Source: Pelobates cultripes
Lineage: Eukaryota; Chordata; Amphibia; Anura; Pelobatidae
Assembly: GCA_933207985.1 (NCBI GenBank)
Contig: OW240912.1
Coordinates: forward strand, 103,690,287 to 103,754,286
Reading direction: 5' to 3'
DNA: 64,000 nucleotides
A model generated the notes under the pieces. The model saw only the letters and a program-made list of their open reading frames with translations, made no database searches and had not been told where the DNA came from. The position numbers were made by a program, and so were the translations under genes. Below, piece after piece: positions 1 through 12,980 of this stretch (positions are counted from its first letter, which is position 1; every line of letters begins with the position of its first letter).

Positions 1-2273
1 TTTCACTTTATATATATATATTTTTGTTTTTTTTTTTTTTTTGGTTGTATGATATTTACTCAATGAAGAATGATAATAAGTGGGAGTGCAGGCACGTGTG
101 AAGTTCCCTGCACTGCCTGTTAAGCAGGATACGACCCTTCACAAGGTAAGGTGAGAGAATTATGGGCCTGCACGGTTCCATCAAACAAGAAAATAAACAA
201 ACTTTAGTCTAAGGAGCAATGTGATTGACTGAAGCAGGTGGTTACAATGATACTCATAGAATTTAGGGCATTGGATAAGTGGCAAAGCAAAAAATGACAG
301 CCGGGAGAGAATAAAAGAGTCATAGAGACAGGGAAGGTCTGGCACCTTTTGGCATGGGAGGCAAGTACAACCGAATGACCTCACAGATCTCAGTTAGAGC
401 AATGCAATAGAGAGAAATAGGGAGAGATGTGAGAGATGGAGTCTGCTGGAGTTGCAAAGTGTGCTATCTATTAAATCTCTGTTTAACTGGCACAATAGGA
501 ATGATTATTCAGAGAGCAGTGCAAGTCTAAAATAAACTCTATTGCCACATATGACTACTGGCATGTATTTTGAATATAAATATCATCTTACCCAATGGTC
601 ACCTCCAATGACATACATCATACATACTAATCATCTTCTGGTCAGCCCATAATACCAGTCTTTCAGGAAATAACCCATTGGTTGAATCCATGCTTATAGA
701 AGACTAAGAGCAATGACCACCAGTCTATGCACAAATCCACACGGAATCGGACAAGGAAAGGACCTGCACAGTTCCAGACAGCTGTCTTACTCCTGCCGAA
801 ATATGCTATTGTCTGATCTCCTGATAGGGTCATTTTCAGATGAATTAATTGAGGCTGTGGTTGTGCCACAGCCCTTCCATGCTAGTGGCCTGAGGGACAA
901 TTGTCTCCCTGCCTCTTTGCTAACTGTCCTATGAAAATTAGTTAAGGCATAAAGGAACAGGGTCCCAATTTAATGATGGTCATCTTGCTTCATATTAAAA
1001 CACATTTAGCATTCTATGTTGCGCCTCAGTAATAAGGAGTTTGAAAGGTTACCTGGTGTTGATATCTTTTACCCTCCTTGACTTTGAAATGTGCAATATG
1101 TGAGTGTGTATTGCATATGACATGATAACCTAGCACCATCAATATCTATAAAAGTAGAGCATTGTGTTGACATACAGAAGAGAGCTATGAGCAGCAGCCA
1201 GTATAGCTCCCTTGCAGCATTTAATAAATTGTTAGCGAAATATATTGACCATGTGGTTACCTCTAAATTCAAGTTAATGCATTTCATTGCTAATTCTGCT
1301 AAGCAAACCTCAACAGGAAGCCATCCAGCTGAATTAGAATTCCGGTCGCGAATTGTCACCATATATATGTATTTTGGGGCTGCTACAAGACCAGCATTTT
1401 AGAGAAGGCCTGTAACGAGAAACAAGAGACCCATCTGAATCCAAAGTTGTATTCTGATTGTTTGTCTGGCCAATCAGAATATATCTGTGTATGACCAGAG
1501 ACACAGAGATGGCATACTAATGGCTATCCACAGTCATCTATAAAATGCCAGCTTCCTTGAATAAGGTGTAAAATAGCACCGTTCCTTGACTTTTACATAT
1601 ATTTTCTATTTTTCAAAATGTTCTATTTCCAGTAAACTGAATTTAAAAGTAACTTTAAATGTAAACGTTACTGTTTCTTAAATTCTCTTCTCAGTCAGTC
1701 AGCCCTTATGTACTGATGAATTCTCTGCATTTGGGAAATGTAATTCTTCCCAATTAAAAAGGTTATAAAAAAGGCTTGCTGGATATTCTTTAGTAGAGAG
1801 AGTACCATCAATATGCAGTACTTTTGAATTATCCACATGCATTATTCATTGCCCACGTACCTTCTGTCTGTGGGGAAATAACACCAAGAAAAAGAAAGAT
1901 AAGGCACATTTCTGCCAAGTGTGTTTTATGATTACAGACGCGGCAAGTTTATTTAGTTCTGTTAGTGCATGTCTTAGCCCAGCTCAGCAGATTAACACCT
2001 AAACATAGTTGTGTATGCTGGTGATGAGGCCATACTTATTTCCCCAGTTTCTAGGAGCCAGCAGAATCTGAATAGAACAATTAATGGTACACTTGCTGCA
2101 ATTAATGGCATATATTTATATATTAATACTGTAGCATTACGTTCCTACACATTTATTGTGAATTTAAAGCACTCATTTAATATCTCTTAAATTTGAAATA
2201 ATTTTTCAAAATAATCTCAAATATATTCTGCTTTTTGTTTTCTATGTGTGACTGGGTTGTTAAAATGCGTTTA

Positions 2274-2752
2274 TTAAAGGGACACCGTAGGCACTGTATC
2301 TGCTTCATCTCATTAAACTGGTTATAGTGTCTGGAGTCCTCTGGTACCATCATTTCTTTCAGCATTAAACAGTTTTTAAACTTTTAATGTTTTAATGCTA
2401 AACAAGAGTCCCTGGCAATCCATCCCCTCTGTGCTGCTTTGGCTAATAAGGAAGTATTAGCCTGAGCAACAATAGGCAGCTGTGATTGGCTGAGAGTGTC
2501 AGCTGACTGCTTTTAGCCTGTCAGAGTTCCAACTGACGGTATGAATGGGTATGCCAACAAGAAAGTGTGTAATCTCTGCCTTAGCTACACATTCTGAAGG
2601 GGCCGGACTCTGGGTAGCCAGGGACTCTTATTTTGTGGCATACTACATGAACATGGTGCAACACTGAATGGAGGGACAGTGCCAGGCCACTCCAGGCACT
2701 ATAACTAATTCAGAAAGATGTAATGCTTATAGTGACTACAGTGTCCCTTTAA
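2274..2752. mobile_element. T2-type MITE (TTAA-flanked, 479 bp)
   Basis: The left end is TTAAAGGGACACCGTAGGCA and the inverted right end is TTAAAGGGACACTGTAGTCA. The element sits on TTAA at both sides, as expected for the T2/Kolobok-like class with TTAAAGGRR ends known from Xenopus. The interior has no coding capacity. Confidence 0.8.
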
Positions 2753-3300
2753 CATAGGGATATAAAATATTCTTGTGTATCGTATCTTAACATGTCAACC
2801 TAGCAAGAGATGGAATCTTGGTATTCATTCTCCGTTTCTCGATTAATTGTTTATACTGCTATAGCATAAAATAGATGCTGTTGTTTAGTTTTGGTGTTCT
2901 TTAGTTAGATCTTAATGCGATACTTCTTTTTCAGCCTCTGAAACTTAGAACCATATGGAATTTGGGTACTTTTATTTAGGGATACATTTAACAGGAGAGA
3001 AACTAGGCACAAGCAAGAAAGTTCATCTATGTGACAATGTCTCGAGCAGCGAGTTGATGTAGTACTCAATATAAGCCATTAAATCTGGAAATTAAAAATA
3101 GGATTTGGCTGGAAGACATGATGTACCAGGGAATAAAGAATGGAGCAGCAAAATGTATGCATAGAGGTATTGTATCCTTCAGAGAGTTGACACAGAGCTC
3201 AAGAGAGAGATACACAAAATTAACTTTGCCAACTAAGATTGAGACATGAAACATAAAATGTTAATCAAATGAAATATTTCTTAATAAGAAAGCATCAGTC

Positions 3301-3840
3301 TTAAAGGAACACTATAGGGTTAGGAATACAAATATGTATTGCTAACGCTATAGAGCCCTAGTCACCATTTAGGTGACTAGGGCCCCGTTCTGCGGCAAAT
3401 AAATGGTTAATTAACCATTTATTTGCTTACCTTAATCCAGCGCCTGACTCCCTCGGCACTGGTGACCTCTCCTCCTCCATCGACGTCAGCTTCCCAGTGG
3501 AGCCGAATGCTCGTGCGTGGCCAGAGGCACGCGCGCGCGTTCAAACCTGCCCATAGGAAAGCATAACTCAATACTTTCCTTTGGGGATCTTTTTTGACAT
3601 TGGACACTGTGAGGACATCCAGCGTCAAATAAGTGCTATTTTCTCTGTGTAAATCGTGGAAGCGGCCTCTAGTGGTGGTCATGGAGACAGCCACTAGAGG
3701 CTGGATTAACCCTGCAGTGTAAACATAGCAGTTTATCTGAAACTGCTATGTTTTCAGCTGCAGGGTTACAACTAGGGGGACCTGGCACTCAGACCACTTC
3801 ATTGAGCTGAAGTGGTCTGGTGCCTATAATGGTCCTTTAA
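3301..3840. mobile_element. T2-type MITE (540 bp)
   Basis: The left end is TTAAAGGAACACTATAGGGT and the inverted right end is TTAAAGGACCATTATAGGCA. It contains internal short inverted repeats (aaacatagcagttt / aaactgctatgtt at about 3722-3752; aaccatttatttgc on either side of 3415). The minus-strand frame at 3419-3694 lies wholly inside it and is not a gene. Confidence 0.85.
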
Positions 3841-4529
3841 CCAAAGGAACAGTCTAAAGTTCTGGTACTCATTAGCCATCCATCCATTTTGAACAGTAGA
3901 TAGTGTTCTGTAATCTAAGGTATGAACTATATTATCTAATCACACAGGTTCCCCCAATGAATATGTATTTAAAATTATTAAAACGTCTAGGAATGGAATA
4001 CATTTCCCCACTGTACACATATAGAGAAAAAAATAAATTTAAAGAATCCTTAACTAATATCTTGTTTCCTCAACAGGGGTTTAAAACTTTTTCAGCTTTC
4101 ATTCTTTCATGGCACAAACTTGGTTTTAATTACGTTCTTCTTTGATTCATAGTTTTTATTTCTCTAATTCTTTCACAGAAATAAGTGGATGGGCTTGTGA
4201 TCTGCAAATTTAATTTACAAGTTTCTTTTGAGTCATTTGGGTTTATACATATTCAGTAGGTTGGCTATTACAGGATATTTATGGTTTCACGTTTGGCATA
4301 CAGGAATGCATTAATCTTAGAGGCGTATTTGCACATTTACAATCCATTATAACAATCTAGGCTTGCCTTCCATATAGATATGCTACTCCTATTCTAATTT
4401 GCATATATTATGTTTTAGTGAGAGTAATCTCTTTTTATGTGCTATTTTTTATTTTAAAAAAACCCAAAACAAACCCCTGTCAAAGGTATCTTCCTGCGGG
4501 CCCTTTTAGATCTTGCACTGCAGAGAGCC

Positions 4530-4777
4530 CAAGAGGACGGGGATGCAGGGCCGGTGCAAGGATTTTTGCCGCCCTAGGCAAAAGTAAAGTTTGCCGCCCC
4601 CCCATGTGACATCACAATGCACCACCCATATGATCTGCCATGTTAACTAACGCCAGTGCTGCAGTCCGTGCTGCAGTGCCGCCGTGTTTACATTAAAAGG
4701 CCTGCAGGGACAGGCTATAGACACCAGAATCACTACATTAAGCTGCAGTGGTTCTGGGGACTATAGTGTTTCTTTAA
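4530..4777. repeat. Composite dispersed-repeat fragment ending in a T2-type terminus
   Basis: A segment starting near gcagggccggtgcaagg with gccgccctaggcaaaa resembles a dispersed repeat common in fish and frogs. It runs into a T2-like right end (ctatagtgtttctttaa, 4761-4777). No matching left end was found, so it is a truncated or fused copy. Confidence 0.45.
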
Positions 4778-4989
4778 TGTGAGGTAAATTAGAGATTAGT
4801 GCCATGAATAATATACTAGATTGCCTACTTACAACCAGATGAGGATGACGATGGGCTCTAGCTGCAGTCTGGCTCCACTGGTCTGGTGTAGAACAGGATC
4901 TCTGGAGGCTGTTTGTAACTGTGGTCACAAAATCAATGTTCTGGGAGAACGGGAAGCAGCTCAATTTTTTGGGGGGCCCTTTACACAGC

Positions 4990-5285
4990 TCAAGGTCTGG
5001 GTCCCATGGTCCACTTTCATGTTCCACCAATGAGTTTGTTCACACTGGGTGGAGTGTGTAGGGGATGTCCTGATATGTGTGTAAGGAATGCATTGTGTGA
5101 ATCTGTGTTTGTATGTGTAAGGGCTGCAAGGTGTGTTTCTGTGTATGTACGGGATGTAGTGTGTGTGTGTAAGGGATGCATTATGTGTAAGGGTTGCATT
5201 GCTTGTGTATGTGTTTCTGTGTGTGTAATGCATTGTGTGTTTTTCTGTGTGCAAGGGTTGCATTGTGTGTGATTATGTGTATGTG
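4990..5285. repeat. TG-rich minisatellite
   Basis: Imperfect 20-30 nt units of the type gtgtgtaagggatgcattgt recur from the trailing edge of 4990 to 5285. The overlapping open frames on both strands here (for example 4961-5263 and 5006-5272) are repeat artefacts. Confidence 0.75.
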
Positions 5286-5760
5286 ATGGATGTCAATCTC
5301 TCTCCCCCCTCCTTGTTACACTCTCTTTCTCCCCCCCTCCTTGTCACATGCTCTTTCTCCCCCCTCCTTGTCACACTCTCTTTCTCCCCCCCTCTTTGTC
5401 ACACTCTTTCTCCCCCCTCCTTGTCTCTCTCTCTTCTCCTTTCTCCCCCTCCTTGTCTCTCTCTTTCTCCCCCCCTCCTTGTCTCTCTCTCCCTCCTTGT
5501 CTCTCTTTTCTCCCCCTCCTTGTCTCTCTTTCTCCCCCCTCCTTGTCTCCTCTCTTCTCTCCTCCCCTCCTTGTCTCTCTTTCTCCCCCTCCTTGTCTCT
5601 CTCTTTCTCCCCCCTCCTTGTCTCTCTCTCTTCTCTCCCCTCCTTGTCTCTCTCTCCCCCTCTTGTCTCTCTCTCTCTCTCTTGTCTCTTTCTCTCCCCT
5701 TGTCTCTCTCTCTCCTTCTTCTCCCTCCCCCCACTTGTCACTTTCTTTCTTCCCCGCCTT
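5286..5760. repeat. Polypyrimidine minisatellite (units of about 23-27 nt)
   Basis: Roughly eighteen units of the form ctctctttctccccctcctt then gt. The strand is almost pure C and T for about 470 nt. Several long frames cross it on both strands (for example 5235-5867, 5290-5982, 5316-6035), giving SLSPP- and EGERDK-type peptides; they are repeat artefacts and not proteins. Confidence 0.9.
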
Positions 5761-5795
5761 CCCAATTTCATGCTCCCCTCCCCCCCTACCTCAGT

Positions 5796-5970
5796 TGTAG
5801 CGTGGCCGAGCCCTCTATTGGTCCACGGGTACAGGGAGCTTTTGTTTCCTGTACCTGGCCGGACTAACAGGAAGTGCACACTCAGTGTGTACTTCCTGTT
5901 AGTCCGGCCGGGTACAGGAGACAGATGCTCCCTGTACCCGCGGACCAATAGAGGGCTCGGCCACGCTACA
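5796..5970. repeat. Long hairpin / foldback element, 175 bp
   Basis: tgtagcgtggccgagccctc at the left is mirrored by gagggctcggccacgctaca at the right. Arms of about 80 nt pair almost without mismatch around a short centre near gtgcacactcagtgtgtac. It directly follows the polypyrimidine array. It has the form of a non-autonomous foldback element; no target-site duplication is clear. Confidence 0.85.
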
Positions 5971-7559
5971 GAGAGGGAGTGACAGGAGGGAGCACTGAGC
6001 GCTACACAATCTTGTCTCTCACCCCCCAAATTCATTTTAAGGTGAGGGGTGGATTCATTCCCTCACTCCTTTCTTCCTACACCCATGCCGACCACCAAAC
6101 CAACTCTCATCCTGGTCATTACCTTTTTGACTAGGCTGCCTTCTTTGATTCCATGATGAAAAAGCACAGTAGATCTCAGGGAAAGATACCTATGAAAACT
6201 CCAAAACATAACCCTTACATAATACCTCCCAATCTATAAGGGGCTCTTCCAAAATTGTTTAACCAAGTCCACAAAAAAATGGTGTTGCTTATATGGAACC
6301 ATTTATCATAAAACTGTGAACATCAGAACAGATTGGCATTTCGGATACATGAAATTTTGTTTACTAATGTTAAAAGTAGAATCTATGCTGGGTCACATAA
6401 AGCATGCTTTATAGTAGTTATATAATTAAATCCATTTATGCATACACCTTTTTTTCCCATTTATGCTGATATTTATTCTTCATTCATTTTACTTTTTCTT
6501 TTTTTAAATAATTATTATATGTTTTCCAGTAATGTAAATATGCTATATTATATTTTAATACAGTGCAATAGATTGGTATTTTATGTAGAAAGAAATACTT
6601 TGTTTATAGAAATAAAACATTTATGCAATAGATTTCATGCCCAGGTTATGGAATCTAAATATGAAAGAATTCATGAAGGCTTACCATAGATACATTACTA
6701 TCCCGAAGTCTGCAATATTAAGCTATGGGATGCGAGGACTAGACTAATCTCTTGTCACACTCTACGAGTTTATTCACTTAATACCAAATACTAGTGAATT
6801 GAAAAGAGATCTCAGAATTTAGGTAAAAATAGCTGAGTTTTGACTATAGTTAAGTAAGAGATTTTGTTCCCAAATTAGCTATTTTAGCCTTAATTTTGTA
6901 AGTCATTTTTTATTTCTCTACAATTCCTTTTTTAGTAAATAAACATGTGTGTTTCATTCCCTACGGATCAAAATAAGATAAAGTGTGAGTTTGAATTGCA
7001 AAATGGGCTCCCCTGACATATCTGATTGCTAATGCTATTTATTTTATATTGCTCCTTTAATTTACCTATAGTTACTTGATTGCTAAGTATGAGGGAGGAC
7101 AATCGGTGCCAGAGGATGACGAACCTTGTTGAATATCTCTGAGATATTCAATGTGTTGTGTTTTTCCTTGTGTATAGACTTGTGGATTCAAACATTTTAC
7201 AATAATATGGATTGGGATTGTGGCACATGTTAACAGTTTTTATTGATACAATTTCTTTTGGGAAAATTTGTAACATTAAATAAACAATAAAGTGCATGAT
7301 AGTTATATCCCATAATCATTAATATTAATAGGCTGATTTTTTAAAGAGAGGACATGATTGTTTTGACAAATGCCAAGTGTGGTTGAAACATTGCAATGTG
7401 AGGAGTAACAAATAAAGAAAGCAGGTTATACAGAAGATGAGGTGTCTTGCATCATTTCTGATTATTTGCATTTTTGGTGCTAGACTTGCTAATTCATTAA
7501 TTTTATGATTAAGTTGAGTTCAAAACAGTTGACCTGCCCAGAAAATGATCAGGGATTAT

Positions 7560-8522
7560 TGCAGGGTTCCCAACTGCCCCGCTTTTGGCAGGACATTCCT
7601 GATTTCAAAGTCCAGTTCCGCCATCCTGATCTAGTTCCCTGGTGTCCTGCATCCGGAACACCAGGAAACGATCTTCTCTAGGGCAGCACATCATTAGAAA
7701 CACTCGCACTAGGACCATGCAGGGAAAACTTTAGTAGTGCTCTCTACATGGTCCTGTAGGTTGGTGTCAGGACTTACCTTGGTTGGAGTCCATAGTGCAG
7801 AGATGTTTGCTCATCCTTGCGGATAATCACAGCCCACAGTAACCAGGTAAGAAGCCACCTGGGCTGTGAATATGTGCACAGGGGCTAGGCAGTAACAATA
7901 ACCGGGTATGTAGAAACAGACAAGGGCAAATCCAGGAGAGTAGTCAGGCACGGTTCCAAAGATCAGGACAGGCAGCGAACAGACAATAGCGAAATATCCA
8001 AAAGCAGAGGTCACAAGCCAAGTCAGTCTGGAAATCAGGGAAAATAGGCAACAGCTACAGGAACAGGAAACAATGAACTGACCCCGCCCTCAGGGAGAGG
8101 CAGTGTTATATACCTGGATAATGAGCAAGTTGCCTCAAGTGCACTTACAGAGACAGGTAGTAGCCACAAGAGAAGTCCATCCCCCTAGTGCTGCAGACAA
8201 AGCAAGGTAAACAGGGCTAGAACCACACTAATTGAACAAGTTCAGCAGTGGCTCAGAGGCAGGAAAGCAGGCACAGTATACCCAAGGTACCTGGATCAAA
8301 TCCCTTGTAAGACACCTGAGGGGTGACTACACCTAGCCGTCTGGATGGCAAGGGGTGAACCATGACAGTTGGGGGCCGACCTGGAGGCTGTCTGGCATGC
8401 TTCATACCAGGTTTCCTACCCCTAAAGTAGGCAAGCATGCCCACTTCCTGGGCAAGTTGCAAACTGGCAACAACCCCTTGAGGCTCTCCCAACCTACTCA
8501 ATGCACACCCCCCCCAATATTG
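7560..8522. repeat. Dispersed repeat split by a solo LTR
   Basis: The left part (7560-7764, tcccaactgccccgctttt ... gttccctggtgtcctgc) is related to the segment at 63650-64000 (tcccaaccatcccgatttt ... gttccctggtgtcccac). It is interrupted by the solo LTR at 7765-8367 and seems to continue at 8373-8522. Family not identified. Confidence 0.5.
7765..8367 (-). mobile_element. Solo LTR (603 bp) with 5-bp target-site duplication GTTGG
   Basis: The element starts TGTCAGG and ends CATGACA, the TG...CA ends of an LTR. GTTGG is present at 7760-7764 and again at 8368-8372. There are no internal gag/pol sequences, so it is a recombined solo LTR. A TATA-like motif (ggtatataac) near 8105-8115 on the minus strand suggests minus orientation; that is inference. 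It is probably of a Ty3/Gypsy-type or other LTR retrotransposon; the superfamily is not certain. Confidence 0.8.
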
Positions 8523-11035
8523 GGTTGTACGTTATTATAAAATTACCTTTATTCAGATTTTATTATAAATAATGAACCTAAGTATTTTCTTTTAGAATGA
8601 GAATAAAATATTTTTTCATTAGGTATTTGTCTGATGGCATTCAATAATCCTGTTTTCCACTAAGTATAGGCGATGCAACAACTACTAATGCAAGCTAATG
8701 AAAGGCTGATGTACATCTATTGCAAGACTGGCTCTATTAACAAAAGCTAGTTTGGGATATAACTTATTTGGTTGAGAGGATAATACTGCTAATTACCCAT
8801 TGTGTCTTTCTTTTCTTTTTTTAATTGATGCGGTGATAGATAATATCTTGTTTGGTTTAACATTAGCAAATCATTTCTTTATGAACTTTTTTCTTTTTTA
8901 TATTTGTATGTGTATATCTGGCTATATGCGCTCAGCATCTGAACACAAAACACAGTGAAGGGTAAATTCTGAGTGAGAATTCTAAAAAAAAAAAAAAAAA
9001 ACTATGATCAAATTCAGCCATCAAGCAGGGAAAACTTTAACTGAATTAAAATAAAGAAAGACCACATGGGAGTGAGACTTGCCCAGGGATGCATTATTAT
9101 TGGAAAACTTTGCAAGACAAACAATCATAGTGCAATGGAATCGCTTCAGGCTGGCAGGGATACATAAATCATCAATGTTGATAAGTTCTTTGATAGCTAT
9201 GTATTACATAGTATATTTTATAGATCTGAATATATTTTTCATTTATACTGCTCACCCTCTCTAATAAATGGAAAGAATAAGCACGGCAACTAGTTTAGGA
9301 TTTGTTTGGGGGTAGAGACAGGTTGGAGAGTAGAAAATATACATATAAAAATATATATTTATAAAAGGTTTGAATCATTAATGCTGCAAATTCATATTTC
9401 CATTTCTTGTATTTTTGAACATTTTCCAGAAGATTAAACATTTTTTAAAGGTCTTCTTGACTTTACAGTTATGCAAATTTAGATTTACTGACAGGAGAAC
9501 ACCTAAGGCATATTTAACAAATCTGTGAAACTCCAGCCAAACCTTCATCTTTGTCAGCCTTCAAAACCAGCATTTATGAAAGAATAATCATGTGATTATT
9601 GCAGGCCATCCATCACATTACATATTGTTTTCCATTACGTTCCCCACCCAAGTTACAGATTTATTTATTTTTCTTCCTGTTTAAATTTCAGAAAGACATG
9701 TAGCTGTTTGAATTTTATATCAAATGCAAGCAGGCCAAAAACCTTTCCCTGAGGTCTTGCCAAAAGTTAATCCTCCCCTAGTGTGTTTCCAAATGTTCTG
9801 ATACATTTTAGACTCCTATAACCCCATGGTAAATCACACTATGTTCTTTTTCACTTAAAATAAAAGAATTGCACCTGCTTTTTATGGCTTTAGCCTGAAA
9901 CATTTAGTAAGGGTTTATAAATTATTATTAATCCTTAGTTAATTTTATTAACTTGAGTATTATTGGCAATTCTTTTTCCGGAAATAAAATCTGGCCATCT
10001 CTCCTTCTTTGGCTTAATTATTTTTTTAAAAGCCAATTGATTTTATTTTTTTTTATTTTTATTTTTTTTATATGAGAGACGTTTCCTTGAAGTAAAACTG
10101 TGAAAAAATGTCTTGGTTTCTCTCCAATCTATTTTCGTTATTTGGAAAACTGCTATATTACTCTAAAGCCCATTGAATATCCTGATTTCTCTCTCGTTAT
10201 ATCATATCACTATAAAGCTCCCATTCCAATAACACATTATCTGTCTCATCACAACCCAACTGACCTTCTTCTTACATAGACACATGTCTTCTTTTTTGCT
10301 TTGTGTCCATTCTATCTTCTATTATCATGTTCTCCTAAATCCTATTATTGTACTTTTAAACCTCATCCTTTGGTAAAGGAACCACATTTCTGCTTTAAGC
10401 AGAGAAACTTCTGTAAAAAAACAAGCAATACAAATCAATACTACAGAGAGTCAGTGATGGCTACAAAACCATGTAGTATACATTATTTTTTTATAGCTCC
10501 CACTCATTAAAGAAGACAGGTTGTAATGTCCCTCATGCGAGTTAGTGACTTAATATGTCCTCACTGTAACTGTAAAGATATTTTAGATTCAGATTTTCTT
10601 GTTTTTTTCCTGCAAATTATATAGATGATTGTCAATTAGCTGCTGAGATTGGCTTAATTAGGATTACTGACAAAAGAATAACTTTTTAATTATAAAGTTC
10701 AGCATTGTACAAATTGTATGTTGGAAAAGTAACATACAAATAATTGTAACAAAACGGTATTAACAGATAGATGTAAGAGGTTGGGAGGCCCCAATCTAGG
10801 CTCAATCTAGCTCTCACAAAGGGTAACAAGTAATAATGTAATAATTTCCAGAGGGAAAGTTAATTGCTAGGTGTAACAATATACAATATAAATCAATTAT
10901 ATAATTAACACAGATAATAGTGAGAAAAGACTGGAGTGCAATGCTATAAGGAAAGGAATTAAAGAGCTCATAAGTTTTCTGAACACGTGGGTTTCCACAA
11001 ATTTCTTAAAGCCGCTCTGCAACTTCTGGGCATTT

Positions 11036-11434
11036 ATGAAAGACAAAAAGGGTCTCCTTTGTATTATGGTTAAGAATAAGGTTGACAAAATGAGGAACTC
11101 CACTGCCAACTTTTGTCCAATTCCAGTAGCAGTTGCAAGTGACGGTTGTGGGATTCAGGGATTGGTATATTCATTACAAGTACTCTCTGGAACCTCCCAT
11201 GGTCTCATGAACCTCAGTGCTGTACTCTTGTGCATGCACACAGCATTGACGTTGCTCCTGGCAGATAAAGAGCCAGGAGATGACATTTTTCATCAGAAGG
11301 AATTTGACGGCAACTGCGAGAGACTGTTTCAGGTAAGTATAACTACCCTTCACTGTACCCTGCACCCACTGGACCTAAGCAAAGATGTCCCTCTCAGGGG
11401 TCTTTGCAAATTATGCAGATACCCTAGAAAATGA
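11036..11434 (+). other. Unassigned 132-codon open frame, probably repeat-derived
   Basis: A 132-codon frame with no resemblance to any family I know. It contains a good donor-like site (CAG|GTAAGT at 11331-11338), and the opposite strand is also open (11174-11365). The inverted text (acttacctgaaacagtctct, tgtgtgcatgcacaagagt) resembles interior sequence of frog DNA-transposon repeats. I do not consider it a gene. Confidence 0.3.
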
Positions 11435-12980
11435 CAGATCCGGACATTCCATATGAATAGTGATAAGATAAGGCACATTAGAGGTTTGGGTACAAACATA
11501 GCACAAATGTAGATAATGGAAAAGAGCAGGATCCTGAATGGCATGGATGTGCTGATGTGGACACCTACCTGCTGATCTGATCTCACAGAAAACCTTTTAT
11601 TTCAAGTAAAGTACAAGTCTGTACCATACGACAGAATGTGTTCTAATAAAAAAAAAAAAAAAAATGTATGTGAAAGTAAATGTATTATAATGGCATTAAT
11701 TTCAATGTAGGACTATATGACTTTATAGTTATATAATGGGGTTTACTAAACAGTGCATTCAGGTGTAATGCAAACTATGTTCTGATGTATGGAAAATGAA
11801 CTGTAAAACAGCCAATAGCTAAGCTGTTAATATAGCTGTTTCTAATGCTGTATCTTTCCAAATCACCTCTTCTGGACCAAATGTATGTTTAGTAAATAAA
11901 CCCCAATGATTAGCTTTGTCAGTTGAGTGTACCACATAATGTCATATGATGTACTACTTAATTTTTGTTATTAAAATGTTTTTTTCAAAGCTCAATTTGA
12001 GCAAATGTAAATCCATTATAGATTCTTATTATTCATTATTTGTTAAATACATCTGAGGTTTCAGGCTCCGCATTAAGAATTTGTATGCAGATTCTAATGC
12101 CCTCACTATTCACATGCATTGTTCATGTCTTAGCAACATAAACTGAATGATGTCTACTACACAATAAAAAAAATCTGTATTCAGCCCAGAAGTAATTTCA
12201 TGAAGTAATACGTGAACAATACATAGGTTAAACCGATTCTGGTACTGAATGAGTCATTGGTATTCTCTAGGCATCTTCCCTGTCAGTCAAGCATGATGCT
12301 ATTGTTTTCTGTTATGAGCTGTAAGTGTTATATCAAACAAACAAAAGAGGAAGTATATGATCTTGATCACCTTGGTATTCATTTTCAGTTCTTAAAAACT
12401 GGACTGAACTGGAGATATTATTAATTGAGATATTTGCTACAACAGATCTCCCAGTGGGAATTTGCACTTTAGGCAACCACGTCTAACGTGTAGAGAAAAT
12501 GTATGTGCAAAAGTATTTATAATGGAAAGTGCAAACATACATCCCAACATGTATGGAGCAGTGCAAGTATCATTCCCAACATTGAGAATTTTGAAAAACG
12601 TTGTCACCCACTGCTTGTTTTGATGACTCTTCTGTCAGTAGCAATGAACAAAGGGAGTGTTCCTGCCTGAAAGAGAATGGACACTGCAGCCTGATGTGCA
12701 GATGTGAAGTGCTTTTTGCATTGCCCTATTCATACACTTGCACTGTGCTAATTGGACTCACTTCCCTGGCATCTCCATATGTGAGGCACCAGGGGATGAA
12801 ATCAGGATGTCTCAATTTTGGGCTCTGGTCCCACTGAAATTGGGAGTGTGGGACATGGCACATATCTTTAGATGTATATTAAGTGGATGTGTGTATGTCT
12901 GCTTGTAAATATGTTTGCAAGGGAGATATTGTGAATGGGCCACTGAATGTTTGTAAAAGAAGAAAGAAGTGTGTATATAC

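Noticed and set aside
5286..5760. Regular repeat-spacer look similar to a CRISPR array
   Set aside because: The units are degenerate, pyrimidine-only and contiguous, in a vertebrate intron; there are no unique spacers.
5235..6035. Several frames of 110-239 codons on both strands
   Set aside because: They lie in a C/T-only minisatellite and a hairpin that lack stop codons by composition; the peptides are SLSPP- or GERDKE-type repeats with no domain.
11036..11434. 132-codon frame with a donor-like CAG|GTAAGT
   Set aside because: No family resemblance and no matching acceptor in phase with cnksr2. Both strands are open, and interior text resembles frog DNA transposons.
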